Source of the DNA: Streptomyces sp. ML-6
GTDB taxonomy: Bacteria; Actinomycetota; Actinomycetes; Streptomycetales; Streptomycetaceae
Direction: 5' to 3'
Length of the DNA: 64,000 nucleotides
Assembly (NCBI RefSeq): GCF_030116705.1
Contig: NZ_JAOTIK010000001.1
Coordinates: 6,724,501-6,788,500, forward strand
The translations under genes were made by a program, and so were the position numbers. This document shows positions 7,900-16,016 of the stretch, piece after piece; the stretch's first letter is position 1, and each line of letters begins with the position of its first letter. The notes beneath the pieces are model-generated. The model made no database searches. It had not been told where the DNA came from and saw only the letters and a list, made by a program, of their open reading frames with translations.

Positions 7900-8733
7900 T
7901 CAGGCGCCCGGGGCGAGCGCCGACCGCACCTCGCGCACCAGTTCCGCCGCCTGCTCCACCGCCGCCCCGTCCAGCCCCCGCAGCACCGCGCCGACCCGGT
8001 CGGCGTAGTCCGCCGGAGTGTCCGGCAGGGCCGCCGCGGCGGCCGTGGCGCCCTTCTCGTTGAGGCACCAGACACGATGGTGGGCGTGCAGGGACTGGGC
8101 CAGGACACCGAACGCCCGCGACAGGCACAGGGCGACATGGAGCGTGTCGCCGGCGGGCGCCGACTTGCGGGCGGCCGCCACCGAGAAGTCCGCCTCCCAC
8201 GCGGCTTCGACGAGCGCGGTGCGCAAGGGCTCCGGATAGTGCCTCGTACGCTCCTGAAGCGCCGTCAACTCGCCCCAGGGGTCGGCCAGTACGCGGCCCG
8301 CCGCGACCTCGCCCGGATACGCGGGGGACCAGAAACCCAATGGGTGCCCCGGCTGCACCCCCACTTCGAAGCGGCCCTCGCGGCAGTCCTCCCAGACCGC
8401 CTCCACCCGGTCCAGGTCGCGCAGGATCCAGTCCACCGCGACGCCGTCCACCCGCAGCCACGCCCCGCCGTCGACCCAGCGGCCCCAGCCGCCGGGACCG
8501 GCGACCTCGGCCGGGGCGCCCTGCACCTCGGACGCCAGCGCGGTCAGCGCGGCCACGTCGGGCGTGCCGCGGTAGTACAGGCCCAGATCCCAGTCGGAGT
8601 CCGGGCGGTGGGCGCCGCGGGCCCGGCTGCCGCCCAGGGCGACGGCCCGGATTCCGGGCAGACCGGCCAGGCGGGAGGCCATGTCGAGGATGTGGGCGGG
8701 CACGGACGCGGCGGGGGAGTTCGGCGGTTTCAT
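7900..8733 (-). CDS. MNT/KNTase-like nucleotidyltransferase domain protein
   Basis: 277-residue protein with the polymerase-beta-type nucleotidyltransferase signature ALGGSRARG..DSDWDLGLYY near residues 32-55, supplying the two metal-binding aspartates. The third is probably in VDWILRDLD. The helical C-terminal half matches the DUF4037-like region of such proteins. Stand-alone enzymes of this type may modify small molecules or proteins; no antitoxin-like partner is adjacent. Divergent from the oxidoreductase at 8820. Substrate unknown. Confidence 0.8.
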   Translation of the reverse strand: MKPPNSPAASVPAHILDMASRLAGLPGIRAVALGGSRARGAHRPDSDWDLGLYYRGTPDVAALTALASEVQGAPAEVAGPGGWGRWVDGGAWLRVDGVAVDWILRDLDRVEAVWEDCREGRFEVGVQPGHPLGFWSPAYPGEVAAGRVLADPWGELTALQERTRHYPEPLRTALVEAAWEADFSVAAARKSAPAGDTLHVALCLSRAFGVLAQSLHAHHRVWCLNEKGATAAAAALPDTPADYADRVGAVLRGLDGAAVEQAAELVREVRSALAPGA

Positions 8734-8819
8734 CGCGCGCGACCCTACCCCCGGCCGGGGCGCCGACGCCTCGGAATATCCTGGGTGTCCTGGCCGTCGG
8801 CTGACGAAGGAGTCCGAAG

Positions 8820-10235
8820 GTGCCGTCGATGCTCGATGCAGTCGTGGTGGGGGCGGGCCCCAACGGACTGACCGCCGCGGTCGAACTGGCCCGCCGCGGC
8901 TTCGCCGTGGAGGTCTTCGAAGCGGAGGGGACCGTCGGGGGCGGTGCCCGCACCGAGGAGCTGACCCTCCCCGGCTTCCGCCACGACCCCTGTTCCGCCG
9001 TCCACCCGCTGGGCATCGGCTCGCCCGCGTTCGACGCGATGCCGCTCGCCCGGCACGGCCTGGAGTGGATCCAGCCCGAGCTGGCGCTCGCCCACCCGTT
9101 CCCGGACGGCACGGCCGCCGTGCTCACCGGCTCGGTGGGGGAGAGCGCCATGTCGCTGGGCGCACGGGACGCGGGCGCGTACCGCAGGCTCGTCGCCCCG
9201 TACCTCGGCCACTGGGACACCCTCGCCGAGGACTTCCTGCGCACCCCGTGGGACGGGCTGCCCCGTGACCCGTACCGCTGGGCGCGGTTCGGGCTCGACG
9301 CGCTCCAGCCCGCCTCGCTGCTCTCCCGCCGCTTCCGCGGGGAGAAGGCGCGCGGACTGTTCGCCGGGCTCGCCGCCCACGCCATAGCCCCCACCAGCGG
9401 TCTGGCCACCGGCGGGATCGCCCTGCTCTTCGCCCTGGCGGCGCACGAGAAGGGCTGGCCCGTGCCGCGCGGCGGATCGCAGGCCATCTCCGACGCCCTC
9501 GCCTCGTACCTGCGCGAACAGGGCGGCACGATCCACACCGGTACGGAGGTCAAGCGGCTCGACGAACTCCCGCCCGCCCGCGCCTACGTCTTCGACACCT
9601 CGCCGACCGCCGTCGCCCGCATCGCGGGGCTCGGCCGGGCCTACCGCGGCTACCGGTACGGCGCCTCCTGCTTCAAGATCGATTACGCCCTGTCGGGCCC
9701 CGCCCCCTGGACGGCCGAGGAGGCCCGGCGTGCCGGAACGGTCCACATCGGCCCCACCGCCGGTGAGATCGACTCCGCGCTGACGGCCGCGGTGAAGGGG
9801 CACGACCCGAGCGTGCCGTTCCTGATCACCGCGCAGCCCAGCCTGATCGACCCGTCCCGCGCCCCCGAGGGCCGGCACGTCTTCTGGGCGTACGGGCACG
9901 TCCCGGCGGGCTGGGAGGGCGACGCCACCGACGTCATCGAACGCCAGCTGGAGCGCTTCGCCCCCGGCTTCCGCGACCTGGTGCTCGCCCGCGCGGTCGC
10001 CGGGCCGCCGCAACTCGCCGCGCGCAACGCCAACTACGTCGACGGCGACATCGCGTGCGGTGCGTTCGCCGGGCTGCAGACGGTGCTCCGCCCCAAGCTC
10101 GCCCGCGTCCCGTACGCGACGGCGCACCCGGCGGTGTTCCTGTGCTCCTCGGCCACCCCGCCCGGCCCCGGTGTGCACGGGATGTCCGGCCACCACGCGG
10201 CGAAGGCGGTCTGGCGACGGCTCCGGGCGTCCTGA
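8820..10235 (+). CDS. FAD-dependent phytoene-desaturase-like oxidoreductase
   Basis: 471-residue flavoprotein. The N-terminal dinucleotide-binding motif is [20 protein letters not shown], with [18 protein letters not shown] following and a C-terminal FAD contact in [13 protein letters not shown]. It belongs to the COG1233 group (phytoene desaturase/amine oxidase superfamily). No carotenoid genes are nearby, so the substrate is unknown. GTG start at 8820 with GAAGGAG seven bases upstream; an ATG 9 nt later is less well placed. It ends in an array of hairpin repeats at 10250. Confidence 0.87.
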   Translation: MPSMLDAVVVGAGPNGLTAAVELARRGFAVEVFEAEGTVGGGARTEELTLPGFRHDPCSAVHPLGIGSPAFDAMPLARHGLEWIQPELALAHPFPDGTAAVLTGSVGESAMSLGARDAGAYRRLVAPYLGHWDTLAEDFLRTPWDGLPRDPYRWARFGLDALQPASLLSRRFRGEKARGLFAGLAAHAIAPTSGLATGGIALLFALAAHEKGWPVPRGGSQAISDALASYLREQGGTIHTGTEVKRLDELPPARAYVFDTSPTAVARIAGLGRAYRGYRYGASCFKIDYALSGPAPWTAEEARRAGTVHIGPTAGEIDSALTAAVKGHDPSVPFLITAQPSLIDPSRAPEGRHVFWAYGHVPAGWEGDATDVIERQLERFAPGFRDLVLARAVAGPPQLAARNANYVDGDIACGAFAGLQTVLRPKLARVPYATAHPAVFLCSSATPPGPGVHGMSGHHAAKAVWRRLRAS

Positions 10236-10249
10236 GAACGCCCCGGGAG

Positions 10250-10320
10250 CCGGGCGGCCCGAAAACAGCCGGGCGGCCCGAAAACAGCCGGGCGGCCCGA
10301 AAACAGCCGGGCCGCCCGGG
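10250..10320. terminator. Tandem-repeat terminator: three 19-bp copies plus hairpin arm
   Basis: Three identical head-to-tail 19-bp units (10250-10268, 10269-10287, 10288-10306; CCGGGCGGCCCGAAAACAG), then a single complementary arm CGGGCCGCCCGG at 10308-10319. Any of the three left arms can pair with the one right arm. It lies between the convergent genes ending at 10235 and 10322. Confidence 0.85.
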
Positions 10321-10321
10321 G

Positions 10322-10630
10322 TCACCGCGGAGGGCGTTCGGCGGACTGTTTCACCAGCTCGGCCCGGAGCTCCTCCGGGTCCAGGGCCAGCAGCTCGCCG
10401 ATCTGCCCGTCCCACCCCTCGGCGGCCCGCTCCCCCGCGGACCGGAACCCCTGCCGCACCCGGCCCCCGGCCACGGCCAGGGCGACCGCGACGACCGGCC
10501 GCAGCAGCCACCGGCCGCGCACCGTGACCGACACGTCCACCCGCCACAGCCCGCCGTCCGCCCGGCTCGGCCGCAGCCGCGCCTCGCCCAGCCGGTGCCT
10601 CAGCCGGGCCGTCATCGGGGCCCGCGCCAC
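10322..10630 (-). CDS. Hypothetical protein (102 aa)
   Basis: I do not recognise a family. It is a basic, Arg-rich N-terminal stretch, a hydrophobic segment near residues 42-56 (LLRPVVAVALAVAGG) and an amphipathic C-terminus. Codon third positions are almost all G or C, consistent with a real gene. GTG at 10630 or ATG at 10615 could start it. It follows the gene at 10667-11101 by 36 bp on the same strand, so the two are probably co-transcribed. Confidence 0.5.
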   Translation of the reverse strand: MARAPMTARLRHRLGEARLRPSRADGGLWRVDVSVTVRGRWLLRPVVAVALAVAGGRVRQGFRSAGERAAEGWDGQIGELLALDPEELRAELVKQSAERPPR

Positions 10631-10666
10631 CGGCGGGGCCCCGGGCAGGAGGCCGGCCGCCGCCCA

Positions 10667-11101
10667 CTACGCGGCCAGGTCGAGCCTGGCCCTCCCCGTG
10701 CCCCGGTACAGCGTCCCCGAGCCCTCCGGCCCCCGCAGCTCCCCCTCGGCCTCCAGCAACCGGGGCCGGTCCGGGCTGCTCAGCCGGAGAACCAGGCGCG
10801 CCGTGAGGTCGTCCTGGGCCGACAGCTGCTCCACGGCGATCGCCTTGGTGCGCCGCCACTCGTGCACGAGGACGACGGTCCGCTCCGTGGAGTCGGCCTC
10901 CGTGATCTCGTACCGGGCGCCGGCCCGCAGATGGCGCCCCTTCAACAGACGCACGCCCACGACCGGCTGCCCGTTCTCCAACAGGACCTGCTCGCCGTCG
11001 GCCCGGCTGGATTCGGCGAAGTCGCAGAGTATCCCGATGAGTTCGCGGACTCGGCCGGGCTCCAGGGGGCGGACGACGACGGAGTGGTGGAAGGAGGTCA
11101 T
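10667..11101 (-). CDS. Hypothetical protein (144 aa), possible SRPBCC-like fold
   Basis: Starts MTSFHHSVVVRPLEPGRVREL at 11101. The alternation of strand-like segments (ARYEITEADSTERTVVLVHEW, LTARLVLRLSSPD, GTLYRGTGRARLDL) resembles a beta-rich START/SRPBCC fold, but there is no diagnostic motif. It lies 40 bp downstream of the gene at 11142-11579 and upstream of the 102-aa gene; all three look like one small operon of unknown function. Confidence 0.65.
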   Translation of the reverse strand: MTSFHHSVVVRPLEPGRVRELIGILCDFAESSRADGEQVLLENGQPVVGVRLLKGRHLRAGARYEITEADSTERTVVLVHEWRRTKAIAVEQLSAQDDLTARLVLRLSSPDRPRLLEAEGELRGPEGSGTLYRGTGRARLDLAA

Positions 11102-11141
11102 ACGGCCCCGGCCACGGAGCCGGAACGTTCGTACGGATCGC

Positions 11142-11579
11142 TCACTGTTCCCCACCCACTTCCGGCCATTTCCCGTGCGTCCTGTCGAGTGTGCACGACG
11201 GCGCCCGCGCGAGTCCGCCGGGGTGCGGGTCGAAGGCGCGCCGCAGCCACTGCGCGAGCCGGGCCCCGAAGTCCTCGGCGGAGACGATGTCCGAGGCCGG
11301 GAGCATCCCGAAGTCGTCGAGGGAGGCGGCGAATTCGACGTCGGCCCAGCCGCCCCGGAACAGCACCACGACCAGCTCGGCGTCGTCCGGGCCGCGGGCG
11401 ACGACGCCCAGCGAGTCGGGGTCGCCCACCCGCGCCCGGTCGGTTTCCAGCGGCTGGGGCCAGGACGCCTCCGCGTCCCGCCACGTCACCGGGCCGAACA
11501 CCACTCCGCGATCGCGCCAGAGCGCTGCCTCACCGGCGAGCACGGCGGCGGCCCGATCGAGATCGACGATCCTCTCCAT
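11142..11579 (-). CDS. Hypothetical protein (145 aa)
   Basis: Family not recognised. The ATG at 11579 begins MERIVDLDRAAAVLAGEAALWR; the rest is acidic, with VVVLFRGGWADVEFAASLDDFGMLP and AEDFGARLAQWLRRAFD. No membrane segment or signal peptide. It is divergent from the Ada-AlkA gene (163 bp between starts) and heads the three-gene minus-strand group down to 10322. Confidence 0.6.
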   Translation of the reverse strand: MERIVDLDRAAAVLAGEAALWRDRGVVFGPVTWRDAEASWPQPLETDRARVGDPDSLGVVARGPDDAELVVVLFRGGWADVEFAASLDDFGMLPASDIVSAEDFGARLAQWLRRAFDPHPGGLARAPSCTLDRTHGKWPEVGGEQ

Positions 11580-11742
11580 CCCGGGATCATGACCGCCCGG
11601 AGCCCCGCCATCAACCGTGTCACGGGGCGGGCGGCGAAACGCCGCCGACGGGCGGGGAGGCGAATCCGAAGGAGCCTGGCAGTGCCGCGTCGATGTCGGA
11701 ATTCCGCCAGCCTCCCGGGTGTCCGTACCGGATGCTTGAGGC

Positions 11743-13239
11743 ATGTACACCGACACCGAGCGCTGCGTACGGGCCGTCCGGTCCAAGGACGCCCGCTTCG
11801 ACGGCTGGTTCTTCACGGCGGTCCTGACCACCCGGATCTACTGCCGCCCCAGCTGCCCCGTCGTGCCGCCCAAGGTCGAGAACATGACCTTCTACCCCAG
11901 CGCCGCCGCCTGCCAGCAGGCCGGGTTCCGGGCCTGCAAGCGATGCCGGCCCGACACCAGCCCCGGCTCCCCGGAGTGGAACGCCCGGGCCGACTCCGTG
12001 GCCCGCGCGATGCGCCTCATCCGGGACGGCGTCGTCGACCGCGAGGGCGTCCCCGGGCTCGCGGCCCGGCTCGGCTACTCCGCCCGGCAGATCGAACGCC
12101 AACTGCTCGCCGAACTCGGTGCGGGCCCGCTCGCCCTGGCCCGCGCCCAGCGCGCCCAGACCGCGAGGCTCCTCATCGAGACGACCGCGCTGCCCATGGC
12201 CGAGGTCGCGTTCGCCGCCGGGTTCTCCTCGATCCGCACCTTCAACGAGACCGTCCGCGAGGTCTTCGCGCTCGCCCCGGGCGAACTGCGCAGCCGCGCC
12301 GCCCGCTCCCCGAGCCCTCCCGCCACCCCGGGTACGACAGCGCTGCGGTTGCCGTACCGGGCCCCGCTCAACCCCAGCAACCTCTTCGGCCACCTCGCCG
12401 CGACCGCGGTCCCCGGCGTCGAGGAGTGGCGGGACGGCGCCTACCGTCGCACGCTCACCCTGCGGTACGGACACGGCACCGTCGCCCTCTCCCCGCAGCC
12501 CGGCCACATCGCCTGCCGCCTCTCCCTCACCGATCCGCGGGACCTCACCCTCGCCATCAGCCGCTGCCGCTGGCTGCTCGACCTGGACGCCGACCCGGTG
12601 GCCGTCGACGAACAGCTGCGCGCCGACCCGCTGCTCGCGCCCCTGGTCGAGGAGGCCCCCGGCCGGCGGGTCCCGCGCACCGTCGACGAGGCGGAGTTCG
12701 CCGTCCGGGCGGTGCTCGGCCAGCAGGTCTCGACCGCCGCCGCCCGCACCCACGCCGCCCGTCTGGTCACCGCGCACGGCACCCCCGTCGACGACCCGGA
12801 GGGCGGCCTCACCCATCTCTTCCCGACCCCCGGGGCGCTCGCCGGGCTCGACCCCGAACGGCTCGCCCTGCCGCGCAGCCGCCGCACCACCCTCACCACG
12901 CTCGTCGGGGCGCTGGCCGACGGATCGCTCGGCCTCGGCACCGGCACCGACTGGGAACGGGCCCGGGCCGAACTGGCCGCCCTGCCCGGCTTCGGACCCT
13001 GGACCGTGGAAGTGATCGCGATGCGGGCGCTCGGCGACCCCGACGCCTTCCTCCCCACCGACCTCGGCATCCGCCGCGCGGCCGGGAAGCTCGGCCTCCC
13101 GTCCACCCCCGCGGCACTCACCGCCCGGGCGGCGGCCTGGCGGCCCTGGCGGGCGTACGCGGTCCAGTACCTGTGGACCGTCGACGACCACCCCATCAAC
13201 CACCTGCCCACCCCAGAAAGCCGGGAAGTCCAGTCATGA
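11743..13239 (+). CDS. Ada-AlkA fusion: methyl-phosphotriester sensor, AraC domain and 3-methyladenine glycosylase
   Basis: 498-residue alkylation-damage protein in three parts. Residues 1-75 form the Ada zinc domain with the four cysteines (YCRPSCP and ACKRCRP) that sense methyl-phosphotriesters. Residues 85-190 form an AraC-type DNA-binding domain (FAAGFSSIRTFNETVREVF). Residues 200-490 form an AlkA-type DNA glycosylase with the helix-hairpin-helix LPGFGPWTVEVIAMRAL and the catalytic aspartate in FLPTDLGIRRA. The fusion presumably senses damage and activates its own operon. Its stop overlaps the ogt start (ATGA). Confidence 0.94.
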   Translation: MYTDTERCVRAVRSKDARFDGWFFTAVLTTRIYCRPSCPVVPPKVENMTFYPSAAACQQAGFRACKRCRPDTSPGSPEWNARADSVARAMRLIRDGVVDREGVPGLAARLGYSARQIERQLLAELGAGPLALARAQRAQTARLLIETTALPMAEVAFAAGFSSIRTFNETVREVFALAPGELRSRAARSPSPPATPGTTALRLPYRAPLNPSNLFGHLAATAVPGVEEWRDGAYRRTLTLRYGHGTVALSPQPGHIACRLSLTDPRDLTLAISRCRWLLDLDADPVAVDEQLRADPLLAPLVEEAPGRRVPRTVDEAEFAVRAVLGQQVSTAAARTHAARLVTAHGTPVDDPEGGLTHLFPTPGALAGLDPERLALPRSRRTTLTTLVGALADGSLGLGTGTDWERARAELAALPGFGPWTVEVIAMRALGDPDAFLPTDLGIRRAAGKLGLPSTPAALTARAAAWRPWRAYAVQYLWTVDDHPINHLPTPESREVQS

Positions 13240-13760
13240 CCACGAAACCCACGAGCACGGCGCCCCGGCGGCACACGGTCGTCGACAGTCCGTACGGCCC
13301 GCTGACCCTCGTCGCCACCGACGGGATCCTCTCCGGCCTCTACATGACCGGACAGCGCCACCGCCCGCCCGAGGAGACCTTCGGGGAACCGGACCCGCGC
13401 CCCTTCACGGAGACCGTCCGCCAGCTCGACGCCTACTTCGCCGGTGAACTGCACGAGTTCGACCTGCCGCTGCACCTGGACGGCACCCCGTTCCAGCGCA
13501 GCGTCTGGGAGCAGCTCCAGCAGATCCCGTACGGCGAGACCCGCTCGTACGGCGAACTGGCCGAGATCCTCGGCAAACCGGGCGCCTCGCGCGCGGTGGG
13601 GCTCGCCAACGGCAAGAACCCGGTGGGCATCATCGTCCCCTGCCACCGCGTCATCGGCGCCTCGGGCGGGCTCACCGGCTACGGCGGCGGGCTCGACCGC
13701 AAGCAGCGGCTGCTGGCCTTCGAGAGCGGCACGCAGGACGCCATCCCGGCGCTCTTCTGA
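13236..13760 (+). CDS. ogt: Methylated-DNA--protein-cysteine methyltransferase
   Basis: 174-residue O6-alkylguanine transferase that moves the alkyl group to its own cysteine. The active site is in VGIIVPCHRVIG, with the DNA-binding helix FQRSVWEQLQQIPYGETRSYGELA and the arginine finger SRAVGLANGKNP. The start overlaps the stop of the Ada-AlkA gene by four bases, so the pair is translationally coupled and forms an adaptive-response operon. Ends in the terminator at 13787. Confidence 0.95.
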   Translation: MTTKPTSTAPRRHTVVDSPYGPLTLVATDGILSGLYMTGQRHRPPEETFGEPDPRPFTETVRQLDAYFAGELHEFDLPLHLDGTPFQRSVWEQLQQIPYGETRSYGELAEILGKPGASRAVGLANGKNPVGIIVPCHRVIGASGGLTGYGGGLDRKQRLLAFESGTQDAIPALF

Positions 13761-13786
13761 CACCGCCCCGTGCGGAGAAAACACGG

Positions 13787-13820
13787 GGGCGGTCCCGGAC
13801 GGGAACGTCCGGGACCGCCC
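13787..13820. terminator. Terminator between ogt and the GDT1 gene
   Basis: Perfect 15-base arms (13787-13801, 13806-13820) with a GGAA loop, between convergent genes ending at 13760 and 13855. Confidence 0.9.
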
Positions 13821-13854
13821 TCCGGGCAACCGGGAAGTACTGGGCCGACCGGGG

Positions 13855-14439
13855 TCAGCCGGTGAAGATCTCCACCAGGGTCCAGATCGCCAGCCCCAGC
13901 ATGCAGAGCCCGCCGATCCGCTGGACCGTCTTGAGCGGCACCCGCTTCGCGATGAACTGCCCCGCCAGCAGCGCCAGCGCCGAGACGGACATCAAGGCCG
14001 CCGCCGACCCGATCGCCGTGGACCAGGTGCCGTTGCTCGCGGCCAGGTTGGCCGTGGTGATCTGGGTGAGGTCGCCCCACTCACTGATGAAGACGGCCAT
14101 GAACGCGGTCGAGTAGACCGGCCAGAAACCGGTCACCGTCCTGGGGCCGGCCTCGTCGTCGTCATCGTCGCCACCGGAGCGCAGCAGCATGAACGCACCG
14201 AAGGCGAAGAGGGAGGCCGACACCAGCTTCACGATCCAGTCGGGCAGCAGCCCGAGCAGACTGCCCGCCCCCACCGCGATGGCGACGTGCACGATGAACG
14301 CGGACGAGGTGCCGAACCAGACGTACAGCGGCCGCATGCGGGTGCCCATGGCAAGCGACGCGAACATCGTCTTGTCGGGGAGTTCCGCGAGGAAGATCAG
14401 CCCGAAGGCGGTGAGGATCGCCAGGGGGTCGAGGTGCAT
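13855..14439 (-). CDS. GDT1/UPF0016-family exporter, probably manganese
   Basis: 194-residue membrane protein of the TMEM165/GDT1 family with six predicted helices. The two signature metal-binding motifs of the internal repeat are FLAELPDKTMFASL (near residue 16) and ISEWGDLTQITTANLA (near residue 118). An Asp-rich cytoplasmic loop (GGDDDDDEAG) separates the halves. Bacterial members export Mn2+, and the probable yybP-ykoY manganese riboswitch 110 nt upstream supports that. Start ATG at 14439. Confidence 0.88.
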   Translation of the reverse strand: MHLDPLAILTAFGLIFLAELPDKTMFASLAMGTRMRPLYVWFGTSSAFIVHVAIAVGAGSLLGLLPDWIVKLVSASLFAFGAFMLLRSGGDDDDDEAGPRTVTGFWPVYSTAFMAVFISEWGDLTQITTANLAASNGTWSTAIGSAAALMSVSALALLAGQFIAKRVPLKTVQRIGGLCMLGLAIWTLVEIFTG

Positions 14440-14549
14440 TCCGGGTGGCTTTCTGTGAGAGCCGGGCCCCGGGCCTTCGCGAAGCGCCGGACGGCTCTCG
14501 GAGGACCACTCGGCCCGGCATGACGTCACCGCCCACGGGCGCGGGCGTG

Positions 14550-14665
14550 TCATACCTGACCGAAGGTCTCGCCCGCCCGCCATGATTCACGGGCCCGGCC
14601 ACCGGGAACCCGAGGGCTCCAGTGTGTCGACGACCGGTTTGCGGGGCTACTCCCCTTCGCAGCCG
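14550..14665 (-). promoter_or_regulatory. yybP-ykoY (manganese-sensing) riboswitch
   Basis: The minus-strand leader of the GDT1-type gene carries the recognisable ends of the yybP-ykoY aptamer: GAAGGGGAGTAGC (reverse complement around 14648-14658) and GAGACCTTCGGTC (around 14558-14570), with a variable GC-rich stem between. A further hairpin, formed by GAGAGCCG and CGGCTCTC close to the start codon, could be the expression platform. Boundaries are approximate. Confidence 0.78.
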
Positions 14666-14772
14666 CCAACTCTACCCCACCCCGCCCCCGGGGTAGCGCG
14701 GATGTTCGACCCGGCGGCGGGCCGGTACAGTCCCGGGGTGATCACCCGAGCCGGTACCGGAAGCGCCCCCGC

Positions 14773-15174
14773 ATGAGCCGCACACGCAGGACCGCACCCA
14801 CCGGGGGCACGCCCCGGCCCACCGTCAGCGTCTGCCGCGGCTGCTGCTGCGGGACGCCGAAGATCCCGGGCGTGGACCACGCCGCCCAGCTCGCCGGGCT
14901 GCGGAGCTCGCTCGGCGATTCCGCCACGGTGCGCGTGGTGGACTGCCTCGACGCCTGCGAGCAGGCCAACGTGATCGTCGTGCAGCCGTCGGCGGAGGGC
15001 CGCAGGGCGGGCGGCCGGCCGGTCTGGCTCGGGCTCGTCAACGACCCGGACGCCGTGACGGACGTGGCCGCCTGGGCCGGGGCGGGCGGACCGGGGCTGG
15101 CGGACCCGCCCGAGATCCTCGACCTGTACGTGTTCCGCCCCTCGCGCCGGGTGCAACGGGAACTGGGGGACTGA
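14773..15174 (+). CDS. Thioredoxin-like [2Fe-2S] ferredoxin
   Basis: 133-residue protein with the thioredoxin-fold ferredoxin cysteine pattern: VCRGCCCGTP near residues 20-29 and VVDCLDACEQANVIVVQP near residues 60-75. Such proteins carry a 2Fe-2S cluster; the electron partner is unknown and no redox operon surrounds it. Divergent from the riboswitch-controlled exporter and convergent with the sirtuin gene 11 bp downstream. Confidence 0.82.
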   Translation: MSRTRRTAPTGGTPRPTVSVCRGCCCGTPKIPGVDHAAQLAGLRSSLGDSATVRVVDCLDACEQANVIVVQPSAEGRRAGGRPVWLGLVNDPDAVTDVAAWAGAGGPGLADPPEILDLYVFRPSRRVQRELGD

Positions 15175-15185
15175 CGGCCCCCGCC

Positions 15186-15929
15186 TCAACTCCCCTGAGC
15201 CGTCCCGGTTTCCGCCGCCAGCCGCCTCAGCAGCGCGGGAAGAGCCGTGCCGATGGGCTCGCGCACGATTTCCTCGGCCAGTTCGTCGTACGGCGTCGGC
15301 TCCGCGTTCACCACGATCAGCCGGGCGCCGTGGTCCGTCGCGACACCGGCCAGCGAGGCGGCGGGCTGCACCTGGAGCGTCGTACCGACCGCGATGAACA
15401 CCTCGCAGGCCTTGGCGATCGCCATGGCCTGCCCCAGCACCATCGGATCGAGCCGCTCGCCGAACATGACCGTCGCCGACTTCAGGATGCCGCCGCAGAC
15501 CTCGCACGGCGGATCGGCCTCGCCCGCCTCGACCCGGGCCAGTGCGTCGGCCATGGCGGAGCGGGCGTGGCAGCGGGTGCAGACCACCTCGCGCGCGGTC
15601 CCGTGCAGCTCCAGGACCTTGCGGGCGGGGAGCCCGGCGAGCTGGTGCAGACCGTCCACGTTCTGCGTGATCACCCGCACCGGCGTGCCGGACCGCTCCA
15701 GCTCCGCCACCGCGCGGTGGGCCGCGTTCGGCTCGGCGTTCCAGGCCGCACTGGCGCGGCGCATCTGCCAGGAGCGGCGGCGGATCTCCGGGTCGGCCAT
15801 GTAGAAGTCGTACGTGACGAGCTTCTCGGCCTCCGGGTCCTTGCGCCAGAGGCCGTTGGGGCCGCGGTAGTCGGGAATGCCGGAGTCCGTGGACACACCG
15901 GCGCCGCTGAGGATCGCGACGAGAGCCAT
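15186..15929 (-). CDS. SIR2-family NAD-dependent protein deacylase
   Basis: 247-residue sirtuin: NAD-binding SGAGVSTDSGIPDYRG (residues 8-23), catalytic TQNVDGLHQLAG and LHGTAREVVC, a four-cysteine zinc site (VCTRCH and CEVCGG), then FGERLD and IAVGTTLQVQPAA. Removes acyl groups from lysines, for example on acyl-CoA synthetases. The ATG at 15929 gives the usual N-terminus; a start 21 nt upstream is possible. Confidence 0.92.
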   Translation of the reverse strand: MALVAILSGAGVSTDSGIPDYRGPNGLWRKDPEAEKLVTYDFYMADPEIRRRSWQMRRASAAWNAEPNAAHRAVAELERSGTPVRVITQNVDGLHQLAGLPARKVLELHGTAREVVCTRCHARSAMADALARVEAGEADPPCEVCGGILKSATVMFGERLDPMVLGQAMAIAKACEVFIAVGTTLQVQPAASLAGVATDHGARLIVVNAEPTPYDELAEEIVREPIGTALPALLRRLAAETGTAQGS

Positions 15930-16016
15930 GGCCCCGAGCGTACGCAGCACCGGGCGCCGCCCGCGAGACGATTTCGCCCGGTGCCGGGCGTCACGGGCGG
16001 CGGTCCGGCGCCGCGG

